Below, piece by piece: positions 17,376-31,196 of a stretch of DNA of 60,656 bases. The notes beneath the pieces are model-generated. The model did not search any database, had not been told where the DNA came from, and saw only the letters and a program-made list of their open reading frames with translations. Source of the DNA: Burkholderiales bacterium (GTDB taxonomy: Bacteria > Pseudomonadota > Gammaproteobacteria > Burkholderiales > Burkholderiaceae_C); NCBI GenBank assembly GCA_003963075.1, contig RXJV01000065.1, forward strand, positions 1 to 60,656, written 5' to 3'. The first letter of the stretch is position 1, and each line of letters starts with the position of its first letter. The translations under genes and the position numbers were made by a program.

Positions 17376-17837
17376 ATGCCACGTCCAGCCCATTCCGCTT
17401 CCGCGCAAGGTTTCACACTGATCGAAGTGATGATCACCGTCGCCATCGTGGCCATCCTGGCCGCCGTCGCGCTGCCGCAGTACCGCGACTACGTCACCCG
17501 AAGCCGGCTGGCAGACGCCAGCACCGGCCTGTCGACGGTGCGCGCGCAAATGGAACGCTACTTCCAAGACAACCGCACCTATGCGGACACAGGCAATTTC
17601 GTCTCCCCCTGCAACAACCCCAACGCGTCGGCATTGACGTTCGGCAGTTTCGTGATCAGCTGCACCGGCACGCTGAACGCCACGCAGTTCACGCTGCAAG
17701 CGGTGGGCAGTGGTGCCGTCAACGGGTTCACCTACACGATCAACCAGCAGGACGTGCGCGCCACGACATCCCTTCCATCGGACTGGGGTAGCCAGTGCGC
17801 GACCAAGTGGATCACGAAGAAGGGGGACACGTGCTAG
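17376..17837 (+). CDS. pilE: type IV pilin-like protein (PilE/PilA family)
   Basis: A prepilin: short basic leader ending in Gly, then FTLIEVMITVAIVAILAAVALPQYRDYVTRSRL, the class III N-methylation helix with Glu at position 5 of the mature protein. About 153 residues from ATG 17376 (leader of 12); an ATG at 17349 adds 9. It is expected to be cleaved by PilD and packed in the pilus or its tip. First gene of the minor-pilin operon, overlapping the next gene by 7 bp. It could be the minor pilin PilE rather than the major subunit; its position with pilV-pilY1 favours the former. Confidence 0.88.
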   Translation: MPRPAHSASAQGFTLIEVMITVAIVAILAAVALPQYRDYVTRSRLADASTGLSTVRAQMERYFQDNRTYADTGNFVSPCNNPNASALTFGSFVISCTGTLNATQFTLQAVGSGAVNGFTYTINQQDVRATTSLPSDWGSQCATKWITKKGDTC

Positions 17838-18415
17838 CCCGGCGTCGCACTGCCGGCTTCGGCCTGGTCGAGATGTTGATCACGGTCAGCATCCTGGTGA
17901 TCATGTCCGCGGTCGCGCTGCCCAGCCTGTCGGCCTGGATCAGCAATTCGCGCATGCGGGCCGTTGCGGACGCCCTGCTCGCAGGCTTGCGTTTGGCGCA
18001 GACCGAGGCGCAACGGCGCTCGAACAACGTGGTGTTTTTCATCACATCCAGCCAGGCATGCGATACGAACGCAGCGGCCGCCAGCAGTGGCGCTTACTGG
18101 CAAGCCCGCCTGGTGCCCGATGCGCTGCAGTCCATCGACGCGCAAGCGGTGCAATGCGGCGCGCTCGGCGATGTGAGCGCCGGCGTCACGATCACCGCCT
18201 CGGCCAACGCCCTCTGCTTTGGCGCAGACGGCCGACAGAAAACGCTCGCTACGCCGGCGGGGCTCACCGTGAGCTGTGCCGTGGGCAATTCGAGCTACCT
18301 TGTCCAGCGCAACGGCGGCGACCGGCGACTGAAGATCACCGTCAGCCTGGCCGGGGCGATCCGCATGTGCGATCCGGACAAGCCCAGCACCGCACCTGAG
18401 GGCTGCCCGACATGA
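17831..18415 (+). CDS. fimT: minor pilin FimT/GspH family
   Basis: A type IV minor pilin of the FimT/FimU-GspH group. The 194-residue product starts at GTG 17831 with AAGAAGGGGG upstream, has the leader LARRRTAG and then FGLVEMLITVSILVIMSAVALPSL, and a GspH-like C-terminal domain (NNVVFFITSSQAC...). The mature second residues FGLVE keep Glu5. Overlaps the preceding pilin and, by ATGA, pilV. FimT-type proteins of some species bind DNA during uptake; that is not shown here. Confidence 0.87.
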   Translation: MLARRRTAGFGLVEMLITVSILVIMSAVALPSLSAWISNSRMRAVADALLAGLRLAQTEAQRRSNNVVFFITSSQACDTNAAAASSGAYWQARLVPDALQSIDAQAVQCGALGDVSAGVTITASANALCFGADGRQKTLATPAGLTVSCAVGNSSYLVQRNGGDRRLKITVSLAGAIRMCDPDKPSTAPEGCPT

Positions 18416-18816
18416 AGCCGCACTCTGAACGACGCCGGTCGACCGGCTTCGCGCTGATCGAATTGCTGGTGTCGGTGCTGATCATCTCGTTCGGGCTGCT
18501 GAGCCTGATGGCCTTGCAGACCCAGGTCTTGCGTGCCTCGATCGGGAGCGAGGACGGGCAGCGCGCAGCGATGTTGGCCAGCGAGATGGCCGCAACGATC
18601 GTGAACGCCGGCACCGTGAACCTGCCTCAGTCAGCGATCGACGCCTGGGCCGCCAAGGTCGCCGACCCGAGCCAGGGCGGGCTGCCCAGCGGCGTCGGCA
18701 CGGTCACGCCAAACGCTGCGACGACGAGTGCCCGCATCATCGTGCAATGGACCCAGGTGGGATCCACCGGCGCGGCCAACGATACCCACCAATACGTGAC
18801 GGACGTCTTCCCATGA
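18412..18816 (+). CDS. pilV: minor pilin PilV
   Basis: A 134-residue prepilin with leader MKPHSERRRSTG and mature start FALIELLVSVLIISFGLLSL, plus the PilV-typical LMALQTQVLRASIGSEDGQRAAMLA. It is part of the priming complex at the pilus tip with PilW, PilX and PilY1. Its start overlaps the fimT stop and its stop overlaps pilW, both ATGA. Short for PilV (often 150-190 residues) but complete. Confidence 0.9.
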   Translation: MKPHSERRRSTGFALIELLVSVLIISFGLLSLMALQTQVLRASIGSEDGQRAAMLASEMAATIVNAGTVNLPQSAIDAWAAKVADPSQGGLPSGVGTVTPNAATTSARIIVQWTQVGSTGAANDTHQYVTDVFP

Positions 18817-19958
18817 TCCGGCGCCAACGAACCCGCGGCTTTTCATTGCCCGAGCTGATGGTCACTCTGCTCATCGGCGTGGTCTTGATCCTGGTGGTCA
18901 GCACCATGGTCGCGCGCCAGGAAGACCTGCGCCGCGGCATCAGCTCTGCGAACGAGTTGTCCAACAACGTGGCCTATTCGGCCTTCGTGCTGGAACGCGA
19001 ACTGCGCAACGCAGGCGCCGGCCTGGCGAGATCGGCGAACTGGGCCTGCCCGCTGGCCGTGTCGAAGAACAACGCGCAGCTGCTGCCCAGCCTGCAGGCC
19101 TTCCCTGCCCCGTTCAACAACGTATCGCAAACCTATGTCATCGCACCGGTCGTGGTCTTCGCCGGCGCGGGTCCGGACGGATCGGATGTGCTGGCGATAT
19201 CGGCGGGGAACTCTGCGCTCAGCGAGACCGCGCAAGCCGTCGCTCCGCAATCGGCCGCGCCCGGGCAGGTGCAGTTGACGAACACGCTGGGCATCCGTGG
19301 CGGCGATCTCGTCGTGGTCAGTCAGGCGGGCACATGCATGCTGCAACAGGTCAGCAACGGCTTCGTGGGCAGCGGCAGCCCAACACTGACATTCGGCGGC
19401 ACCTATGCGGCGAACACGGTGGCCGGCGTTGCGCTGACTGGCTTCGCCGGCAGCGCGACCAATGGCACGGCCTTCGTCAGCGTGCTGGGCAACGTCACGG
19501 GCAACCCACCTCGACTGCAGTTGATCGGGCGCAACACCAGCAACCAGCTGGTGGCCTATGACCTGCTGCAACTGACCGGCAGCGACCCACAACCTTTGGT
19601 CGAGGGCGTGATGGACCTGCGCGTGCTGTACGGCATCGACTCGACCGGCCAGGGGCGCGTGGTCAATCAATGGGTGTTGCCCAGCGCGGCCGGTTATTCC
19701 TCTGCGGTCCTGACCAATGCCAACGGGACGGGTGCCGCACAGGCCCAGTCCGCGATGGGCAACATCATTGCCCTGCGTGTCGGACTCGTCATCCGCAGTG
19801 ACCAGCCCGCCAAGGATGCGGTGACCGATGGCTCACTGACGATGTTCTCAGACCTGGGCGCGGGCCTGACCTACACCTACACCGTACCGACCGGCACCAC
19901 CAACCAGCGCTACCGCACGGTGGAGTTCACGGTGCCCCTGCGTAATCCCCGGTTCTGA
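18813..19958 (+). CDS. pilW: minor pilin PilW
   Basis: A large minor pilin of 381 residues. Leader MIRRQRTRG, then FSLPELMVTLLIGVVLILVV, with Glu5 kept. The C-terminal half contains VLYGIDSTGQGRVVNQW and IIALRVGLVIRS, typical of PilW. ATG 18813 overlaps pilV by 4 bp; a longer in-frame start would lie inside pilV. Expected at the pilus tip in complex with PilX/PilV/PilY1. Confidence 0.92.
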   Translation: MIRRQRTRGFSLPELMVTLLIGVVLILVVSTMVARQEDLRRGISSANELSNNVAYSAFVLERELRNAGAGLARSANWACPLAVSKNNAQLLPSLQAFPAPFNNVSQTYVIAPVVVFAGAGPDGSDVLAISAGNSALSETAQAVAPQSAAPGQVQLTNTLGIRGGDLVVVSQAGTCMLQQVSNGFVGSGSPTLTFGGTYAANTVAGVALTGFAGSATNGTAFVSVLGNVTGNPPRLQLIGRNTSNQLVAYDLLQLTGSDPQPLVEGVMDLRVLYGIDSTGQGRVVNQWVLPSAAGYSSAVLTNANGTGAAQAQSAMGNIIALRVGLVIRSDQPAKDAVTDGSLTMFSDLGAGLTYTYTVPTGTTNQRYRTVEFTVPLRNPRF

Positions 19959-19963
19959 CCACC

Positions 19964-20611
19964 ATGCGTCGTCCTCCATTCAGTACGTCTGGTCGCCATG
20001 CACAGCGTGGCGTTGTCCTCGTGTTCGCGTTGATCACCCTGGTGATCATGCTGATCGGTGCGGTTGCGATCTCGCGGTCGATGAATTCCGGGCAGATCGG
20101 GATCGGCAACATCAGCTTCAAGCGCGACATGACGAACCAGAGCGAACGTGCGGTACAGGTTGCGCTGACGGCCCTGCAACCGGGCGGCGCACTGGCCAGT
20201 GCGGTCACGCGCCAAGGCAATTTGGCCAGCGCCAACTACAGCGCGACTCTGCTGCCCAGCAACCCACAGGGCATCCCGCTGGTGCTGCTCGGCTCGGATA
20301 CCGGTTTCGCCGCGGTCGGCGCGACCACCAACGACATCGTGGTGCAGGACCAGCAACTCAGGATCCGCTACGTCATCGACCGGATGTCAACCAGCACCGG
20401 CGCCTGCTCACCGGCGACCTGCACGATGCTGAACAGCATGCTCTATGGCGGCGCAGCGAGTGAATTGATCAGTGCGCAGAACAACAGCAGCGCCGCCAAC
20501 AACACCAACCCCTCGGCCGTCACGCCGCAGGAGGTGTACCGAGTCACCGTGCGCGTCCAGGGGCCGCGAAACACCCTGTCCTTCTACCAGTCGACGCTGA
20601 CGGCCAACTGA
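19964..20611 (+). CDS. pilX: minor pilin PilX
   Basis: A 215-residue PilX-family protein: basic N-terminus followed by GVVLVFALITLVIMLIGAVAISRSM and a C-terminal segment EVYRVTVRVQGPRNTLSFYQS that is typical of PilX. The mature helix lacks the standard Glu5, as in other PilX/GspK-like pilins. Five bases after pilW, 24 before pilY1. Confidence 0.9.
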   Translation: MRRPPFSTSGRHAQRGVVLVFALITLVIMLIGAVAISRSMNSGQIGIGNISFKRDMTNQSERAVQVALTALQPGGALASAVTRQGNLASANYSATLLPSNPQGIPLVLLGSDTGFAAVGATTNDIVVQDQQLRIRYVIDRMSTSTGACSPATCTMLNSMLYGGAASELISAQNNSSAANNTNPSAVTPQEVYRVTVRVQGPRNTLSFYQSTLTAN

Positions 20612-20635
20612 AACCCCGCGGAGCAACGGACCATC

Positions 20636-23600
20636 ATGACAAGCGAAACCTGGCCCCCACTCATTCGGACCCTGGCAATCGCGGCGAGCCTTGTCGTCGC
20701 AGCACACAGCGCGCACGCACAGGTCGCCCTGTCCGACCAACCCGTGTTCACCAGCGTCTCGGTGCCGGGCAACGTGGCCCTCGCGTTGTCGGTGGAGTTC
20801 CCCACCGCCATCAGCGTCGCGCATTCCAACCGGACCTATTCATCGGCCAACACCTACATCGGCTATTTCGACCCGAACAAGTGCTACGCCTACAGGTTCA
20901 CCAGTTCCACAGGCGGCACCCTGCCCGCCTCCTACACCTCGGGCACCAGCGACGACAACTATTTCTATCCCGTCGGCAAGGCCAGCAACCGCACCTGCAA
21001 CGGGCAGTGGAGTGGCAACTACCTGAACTGGGCGGCGATGCAGACCATCGATCCGTTCCGGTGGGCACTGACAGGCGGCTACCGGCTGATCGACACCCCT
21101 TCCTTGACCGTGCTTGAAAAGGCCTGGGCCTCCAACCAGGGCAGCACCGGAACCAACTTCCCGGACAGCTCGGTCTCGGACGCCAACACGGTTGCGGGTG
21201 CCACGCCCTTCAGCAACGCCACGGGCATCGCCACCCGCGTCTGGTCGCTGGGCAACAAGATGCGCTTCATGACGTCGAGCGATGGCGGAGCGCCGTCGCC
21301 GAACTACAGCGCCACGGCGACCGCCTACAACCCGAGTGCGAGCTACAACGATGGCACGCTCTACGAGGTGTTCATCCGGGTCAAGGTCTGCGATCCAAGC
21401 CCTGCCGCCGGTGGCCTGGAACCCAACTGCACGCTCTACGGCACCAACTCCTACAAACCCACGGGCCTGATGCAGCAGTACTCGGACAAGATCCGTTTCA
21501 GCGCCTTCGGCTACCTCAACGACGGCAATCTCCAGCGCGACGGCGGCGTACTGCGTGCGCGCCAGAAGTTCGTCGGCCCCACCAGGCCCGTACCGGGCAG
21601 CACACCCGTCGCGAACGAAAAGGCGGAGTGGGACGGTGCCACCGGGGTGATGTACAAGAACCCTGATGCCTCCGATGCGACGGACACCACCAATGCCACC
21701 GGCGTGACCGTCACCAACAGCGGGGTGATGAACTATCTGAACAAGTTCGGCCAGCTCGGGACCGGCACCTACAAGACCTATGACCCGGTGAGCGAGCTGT
21801 ACTACGCCGCCCAGCGTTACCTGCGCAAACGCGGCAATGTGGCGGCCTGGACATCGATGGGCAACGCGAGCCTCGCGACCAAGACCACCTGGGTGGACGG
21901 CTTCCCGGTCATCACGAACTGGGACGATCCGATCCAGTATTCATGCCAGCGCAACTTCATCCTTGGCATCGGCGACGCCAACACCCACGCCGACCGCAAC
22001 CTGCCAGGTGCCACCGGCCGCTCCGAGCCCACCCAACCCGACGAGGTCAAAGCCGACCTGTATTCGGCAAGCAATCCGAGTGGCGTCGATGCGCTCGACT
22101 GGACCAACCGGGTCGGCCTGCTCCAGGGCATGGGGTCGTCGCTCGGCAACACGTCACCCTTCAATGGCTGCTGCAACAACAATGGTGCCTTGATGGCCGG
22201 GCTGGCCTACTGGGCCAATGTCAATGATGTGCGCCCCGACCTGCCGGGCCTCCAGACCATCCAGACCTATTGGCTGGACGTTCTGGAAGGCGGGTACAAG
22301 ACGAACAACCAGTTCTACCTGGCCGCGAAATACGGCGGCTTCACAGCGCCCTCCAGCTTCTCGCCGGCGACGGCGACGGCCTCCCAGTTCGCGAACAACG
22401 CAGCGACCAAATCATGGTGGGCCACCACCACCGACACGGTGAGGGACGGCAGCCCCCGCCCCGACAACTACTACACCGCCGCCCAGGCGGACCTGATGGT
22501 GAAGGGCCTGACCCAGGCCTTCTCCAGCATCGCCACCAAACTGGCGGCCTACTCGACCTCCTTCTCCACGTCGCAGCCGCAGGTCTCGACGTTGGGCGTT
22601 GCCACTTATGCGGCGAAATACGACTCCAAGTTCTGGACAGGCGACGTGGTCGGCTCGATGACCAGCTTCGATCCGAACTCCGGCGCGCCCACCTCAACCG
22701 ACCAATGGAACTTTGCCTCGACCTTGATGGCCCAGGCCAGCGGAACCGGTTGGAACACCGGCCGACGCATCGTGACCTACAACCCGAGCACCGGTGCGGG
22801 CGTAGCTTTCCGCTCGGCGTCACTGTCCTCGGCTCAAATCACGGCACTCACACCGAGCTATGGCTCGGGTGGCACGGCCGCAAGCTTCATCAATTACATC
22901 CGCGGCGAACGTACAAACGAGGCCTCCTCGACGGCCAGCGACTCGACGAAAACCTACCGCGACCGCGCCAACCTGGTGGGGGACATCGTCAACGCCAAGA
23001 CGGTGCCGGTCGGCTCTCCGGCGTTTCCGTATTCGAGTGCGAACAACCCGGGCTATGACACCTTCAAGACCACCTATGCGAACCGGGCTCCCATGGTCTA
23101 CGCGGCGGCCAACGACGGCATGCTGCACGCCATCGACGGCAGCCTGACCAGCAGCACGATTGCCGGCAGCGCGCCCGGCAACGAACTCTGGGCCTATATT
23201 CCTAACGCGGTGATCAGCGGCCCGACGGGCAATCCGGGCGTGACGGGGCTGGTGTCTCTGGGCAATCCGAATTTCGTGCACCGCTATTTCGTCGACGCCA
23301 CGCCGACCATGGCCGATGTCGACTTCGGCCGCACCTCCGGCGGTTCGGGCACCAGCGACTGGCGCACCGTTCTGATCGGCGGCCTGGGCAAGGGCGGCAA
23401 GGTGCTGTACGCGCTGGACATCACCAATCCGAGCAGCGTCACGACTGAAACCGCCGCTGCAGGCAAGGTGCTGTGGGAGTTCACGGACAGCGCGATGGGC
23501 TTCACCTACGGCCAACCCATCGTGACCAAGACCCGCAAGTACGGCTGGGTGGTCGTCGCGGGCTCCGGCTACAACAATGCCGATGGCAAGGGCTACTTCT

Positions 23601-24529
23601 TCTTCATCAATCCGCGCAATGGCGCGCTGCTCGAAAAGGTCGCAGTGCCCTGCACGCCGACCTGCACCGCCGCGAATCAGTCGGGCATGGCTCACATCAA
23701 TGCTTTCGTGCTGAATGCGTCCGACGGCGTTGCCGACGCGATCTATGCCGGTGACCTGCTGGGCAACCTCTGGCGCCTCGATGTCACGGGCACCTCTGGT
23801 GGCTACCCGACGCCCATCAAGTTGGCCTACCTGACGGCCTCTGACGGTAGCGCGCTGCCGGTCACGACCAAGCCGCTGCCTGCCGTTCAACCGGGCACGA
23901 ATCGGCGCTTTGTGACCGTCGGAACGGGCCGCATGTTGGACCAGAGTGACATCAGCAGCAGCCAGGGCCAGCGTTTCTTTGCCATCCTCGACGGCACCAA
24001 CGCGGCCTTCAGTCAGGATGGGTCCATCAGCGGCCAGGCCTCAACCTTGCCCGCTGGCGTGACCTTCCCGATCACGGTGGCCCGGCTCGCAGCGCGAACC
24101 TCGCTCAACGTCGAAGTGCTGCTTGATCTGCGAACCCAGCTCGGCTGGTACTTCGACCTGGGTCTCGGCAGCGGCGGTTCGGGATGGCGGGTGTTGAATG
24201 ACCCGACCTCCTTCTACGGAACGGTTGCCTTCGCGTCCACCTCGCCCGCGACGACCGATGCCTGCTCGCCGGACGGTACCAGCCGCGTCTACGCGCTCGA
24301 CCTGGGCTCTGGCTATTGCGCGCTGAACTCGACCGACAGCACGTGCTATGCAAGCAACTTCACGGGCATCGTGACCGACATCCGCTTCATCAGCCGCAAT
24401 GTCAACGGGGAAGGCCGGCTCGGCCTGGTGGTCGGCACCAGCACCAACCAAAAGCCCACGCCCCAACTCAAGCCGTCACAGCGCATCGGTGTGAAGCGCC
24501 TGAACACGCGCGAAATCATCGTGAACTGA
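20636..24529 (+). CDS. pilY1: PilY1-type pilus tip adhesin/assembly protein
   Basis: A large secreted protein needed for pilus biogenesis and surface sensing. 1297 residues with a signal peptide (about 1-31, ending HSAHA). The N-terminal part follows the betaproteobacterial type (PGNVALALSVEFPTA, YIGYFDPNKCY) with no clear DxSxS metal site; the C-terminal beta-propeller region has PMVYAAANDGMLHAIDG, WRTVLIGGLGKGGKVLYALDITNP and YAGDLLGNLWRLDV. The calcium loop before YAGDL reads LNASDGVAD (1026-1034), so two usual acidic positions are missing. It closes the pilE-fimT-pilVWXY1 operon. Confidence 0.94.
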   Translation: MTSETWPPLIRTLAIAASLVVAAHSAHAQVALSDQPVFTSVSVPGNVALALSVEFPTAISVAHSNRTYSSANTYIGYFDPNKCYAYRFTSSTGGTLPASYTSGTSDDNYFYPVGKASNRTCNGQWSGNYLNWAAMQTIDPFRWALTGGYRLIDTPSLTVLEKAWASNQGSTGTNFPDSSVSDANTVAGATPFSNATGIATRVWSLGNKMRFMTSSDGGAPSPNYSATATAYNPSASYNDGTLYEVFIRVKVCDPSPAAGGLEPNCTLYGTNSYKPTGLMQQYSDKIRFSAFGYLNDGNLQRDGGVLRARQKFVGPTRPVPGSTPVANEKAEWDGATGVMYKNPDASDATDTTNATGVTVTNSGVMNYLNKFGQLGTGTYKTYDPVSELYYAAQRYLRKRGNVAAWTSMGNASLATKTTWVDGFPVITNWDDPIQYSCQRNFILGIGDANTHADRNLPGATGRSEPTQPDEVKADLYSASNPSGVDALDWTNRVGLLQGMGSSLGNTSPFNGCCNNNGALMAGLAYWANVNDVRPDLPGLQTIQTYWLDVLEGGYKTNNQFYLAAKYGGFTAPSSFSPATATASQFANNAATKSWWATTTDTVRDGSPRPDNYYTAAQADLMVKGLTQAFSSIATKLAAYSTSFSTSQPQVSTLGVATYAAKYDSKFWTGDVVGSMTSFDPNSGAPTSTDQWNFASTLMAQASGTGWNTGRRIVTYNPSTGAGVAFRSASLSSAQITALTPSYGSGGTAASFINYIRGERTNEASSTASDSTKTYRDRANLVGDIVNAKTVPVGSPAFPYSSANNPGYDTFKTTYANRAPMVYAAANDGMLHAIDGSLTSSTIAGSAPGNELWAYIPNAVISGPTGNPGVTGLVSLGNPNFVHRYFVDATPTMADVDFGRTSGGSGTSDWRTVLIGGLGKGGKVLYALDITNPSSVTTETAAAGKVLWEFTDSAMGFTYGQPIVTKTRKYGWVVVAGSGYNNADGKGYFFFINPRNGALLEKVAVPCTPTCTAANQSGMAHINAFVLNASDGVADAIYAGDLLGNLWRLDVTGTSGGYPTPIKLAYLTASDGSALPVTTKPLPAVQPGTNRRFVTVGTGRMLDQSDISSSQGQRFFAILDGTNAAFSQDGSISGQASTLPAGVTFPITVARLAARTSLNVEVLLDLRTQLGWYFDLGLGSGGSGWRVLNDPTSFYGTVAFASTSPATTDACSPDGTSRVYALDLGSGYCALNSTDSTCYASNFTGIVTDIRFISRNVNGEGRLGLVVGTSTNQKPTPQLKPSQRIGVKRLNTREIIVN

Positions 24530-24590
24530 GCACGACGTGACCCCGGGCCTCGGCGCGCGGGTGGGCGCCCCGGTCTCGGTGGATCACACC

Positions 24591-24612
24591 GGGCGCCAGG
24601 CATCAGGCGCCC
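24591..24612. other. GC-rich stem-loop between pilY1 and gltD
   Basis: GGGCGCC-AGGCATCA-GGCGCCC, a perfect 7-bp stem in the 295-bp spacer between the convergent pilY1 and gltD genes. There is no T run, so it is not a standard intrinsic terminator, although it may help end transcripts from either side. Nothing else is recognised in this spacer. Confidence 0.35.
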
Positions 24613-24824
24613 CGGGGGCCGAAAAGGCTACCGCGGGGTCGTGAGCGCTGCTGACGCGGCGAAGGGATTCGCCGCTGAAAAGCAAGTCCGGCCGCAGGCG
24701 CGCTCGAAGAGCCGGCCATCACCGGTGTGAACCCGACCATGCCCGCCCGCGCCTCCAAGCCATGCGCCGGATGTGCCCGTCTCGGCGGCCGGTGCTTCAG
24801 CCGGCGGCCAAGGCGCCACTCAAC

Positions 24825-26300
24825 TCAGCGCGGCAGCCGGCTGCTGCCCATCAGGTACTCATCGACCGCACGGGCGGCCTGGCGCCCCTCCCGGATCGCC
24901 CAGACCACCAGGCTCTGGCCGCGCCGCATGTCACCGGCCGCGAACACCTTGTCGACATTGGTCTTGTAGGCGTTCGCCCCGTCGGTGGTGGCCTTGCCGT
25001 TGCCGCGGGCGTCCTTGTCGACCCCGAAAGCGTCGAGCACGGTCGCCACCGGCGACACGAAGCCCATGGCCAGGAAGGCGAGGTCGGCCTTCAGCACCTG
25101 CTCGCTGCCTTCGACCTCGGTCATCTTGCCGCCCTGCCATTGCAGGCGCACGGTCTTCACGCCGGTCAGCTTGCCCTTCTCGCCGAGGAACTCCTTGGTG
25201 GCGATGGCGAACTCGCGCTCGCAGCCTTCCTCGTGGCTGGACGAGGTGCGCAGCTTGATCGGCCAGTAGGGCCAGGTCAGCGGGCGGTCCTCGACCTCGG
25301 GCGGCTGGGGCAGCAGCTCGAACTGGGTCACGCTCTTGGCGCCGTGGCGGTTGCTGGTGCCCACGCAGTCGCTGCCGGTGTCGCCGCCGCCGATGACGAT
25401 GACGTGCTTGCCGGCAGCCGAGATCTGGCCCTTGAGCTTGTCGCCCGCGTTGACCTTGTTCTGCTGCGGCAGGAACTCCATCGCGAAATGCACGCCGGCC
25501 AGGTCACGCCCGGGCACCGGCAGGTCTCGCGACTGTTCGGCGCCGCCGGTCAGCAGCACGGCGTCGAACTGCGCCTTGAGCTCGTCGGCGCTGATGGTGT
25601 CCTTGGCCCAGTTCGTGACCTTGCTGCCCTCTGGCAGCGAGCCCACCAGCACGCCGGTGCGGAACTCGACGCCCTCGGCCTTCATCTGCTCGATGCGGCG
25701 GTCGATGTGGGACTTCTCCATCTTGAAGTCCGGGATGCCGTAGCGCAGCAGGCCGCCGACGCGGTCGTTCTTCTCGAACACCGTCACGCGGTGGCCGGCA
25801 CGGGCCAGTTGCTGGGCCGCGGCCAGGCCGGCCGGGCCGGAGCCGACGATGGCCACCGTCTTGCCGGTCAGTGCCTTGGGCGGCTGCGGCTGCACCCAGC
25901 CTTCGGCCCAGGCGCGGTCGATGATGGCGTGCTCGATGGACTTGATGCCCACCGCGTCATCGTTGACGTTGAGCGTGCAGGCCGCCTCGCAGGGCGCCGG
26001 GCAGATGCGGCCGGTGAACTCGGGGAAATTGTTCGTGCTGTGCAGCACGGTGATGGCGTGCTTCCAGTCTTCGGGGCGGCCCTTGTAGACCAGGTCGTTG
26101 AAGTCCGGGATCACGTTGTTCACCGGGCAGCCGTTGTTGCAGAACGGCGTGCCGCAGTCCATGCAGCGGGCGCCCTGCTGCTTGGCCTGCTCGACGTTCA
26201 GGCCGATGACGAATTCCTTGTAGTTCTTGACGCGAGCGGCGACGGGCTCGTAGCCCTCTTCCAGGCGCTCGTACTCCATGAAGCCGGTGACTTTTCCCAT
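24825..26300 (-). CDS. gltD: glutamate synthase (NADPH) small subunit
   Basis: Supplies electrons from NADPH through FAD and iron-sulfur clusters to the large subunit. 491 residues; N-terminal Fe-S cysteines in [15 protein letters not shown] and [13 protein letters not shown]-binding [18 protein letters not shown], and a second nucleotide-binding [15 protein letters not shown] precedes the start at 26300. It lies 11 bp downstream of gltB; the two form the usual operon. Confidence 0.96.
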   Translation of the reverse strand: MGKVTGFMEYERLEEGYEPVAARVKNYKEFVIGLNVEQAKQQGARCMDCGTPFCNNGCPVNNVIPDFNDLVYKGRPEDWKHAITVLHSTNNFPEFTGRICPAPCEAACTLNVNDDAVGIKSIEHAIIDRAWAEGWVQPQPPKALTGKTVAIVGSGPAGLAAAQQLARAGHRVTVFEKNDRVGGLLRYGIPDFKMEKSHIDRRIEQMKAEGVEFRTGVLVGSLPEGSKVTNWAKDTISADELKAQFDAVLLTGGAEQSRDLPVPGRDLAGVHFAMEFLPQQNKVNAGDKLKGQISAAGKHVIVIGGGDTGSDCVGTSNRHGAKSVTQFELLPQPPEVEDRPLTWPYWPIKLRTSSSHEEGCEREFAIATKEFLGEKGKLTGVKTVRLQWQGGKMTEVEGSEQVLKADLAFLAMGFVSPVATVLDAFGVDKDARGNGKATTDGANAYKTNVDKVFAAGDMRRGQSLVVWAIREGRQAARAVDEYLMGSSRLPR

Positions 26301-26311
26301 GGCTCGACTCC

Positions 26312-31069
<4,758 letters not shown>

Positions 31070-31098
31070 GTCGCCCTCCTGGAACACAACAGGCCGGG

Positions 31099-31127
31099 AG
31101 CGTACTGCAGCGCAGCAAGGGCGACAA
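31099..31127 (-). promoter_or_regulatory. sigma70-type promoter of gltBD
   Basis: Minus strand TTGTCG (31127-31122), 17-bp spacer, TACGCT (31104-31099). The start site would be near 31092, about 22 bases before the gltB ATG. Its upstream edge is only 4 bp from the inverted repeat of the transposase element, so any activator site further upstream has been displaced or lies within the element. Confidence 0.5.
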
Positions 31128-31130
31128 CAC

Positions 31131-31154
31131 GATTAAATGGGGTCGGATCCGATT
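31131..31154. repeat. left terminal repeat of the RAYT element
   Basis: GATTAAATGGGGTCGGATCCGATT, with the perfect palindrome TCGGATCCGA at 31143-31152 inside. It pairs in inverted orientation with 31971-31994 and begins 4 bp from the gltB promoter. Confidence 0.75.
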
Positions 31155-31196
31155 AATTAGATTTCAGTTTGAGGGGACTTCATAAATGGGGCCATA

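Noticed and set aside
24628-24819. 63-codon frame between pilY1 and gltD
   Set aside because: No ribosome-binding site, homologous motif or coding signature; biased GC composition explains it.
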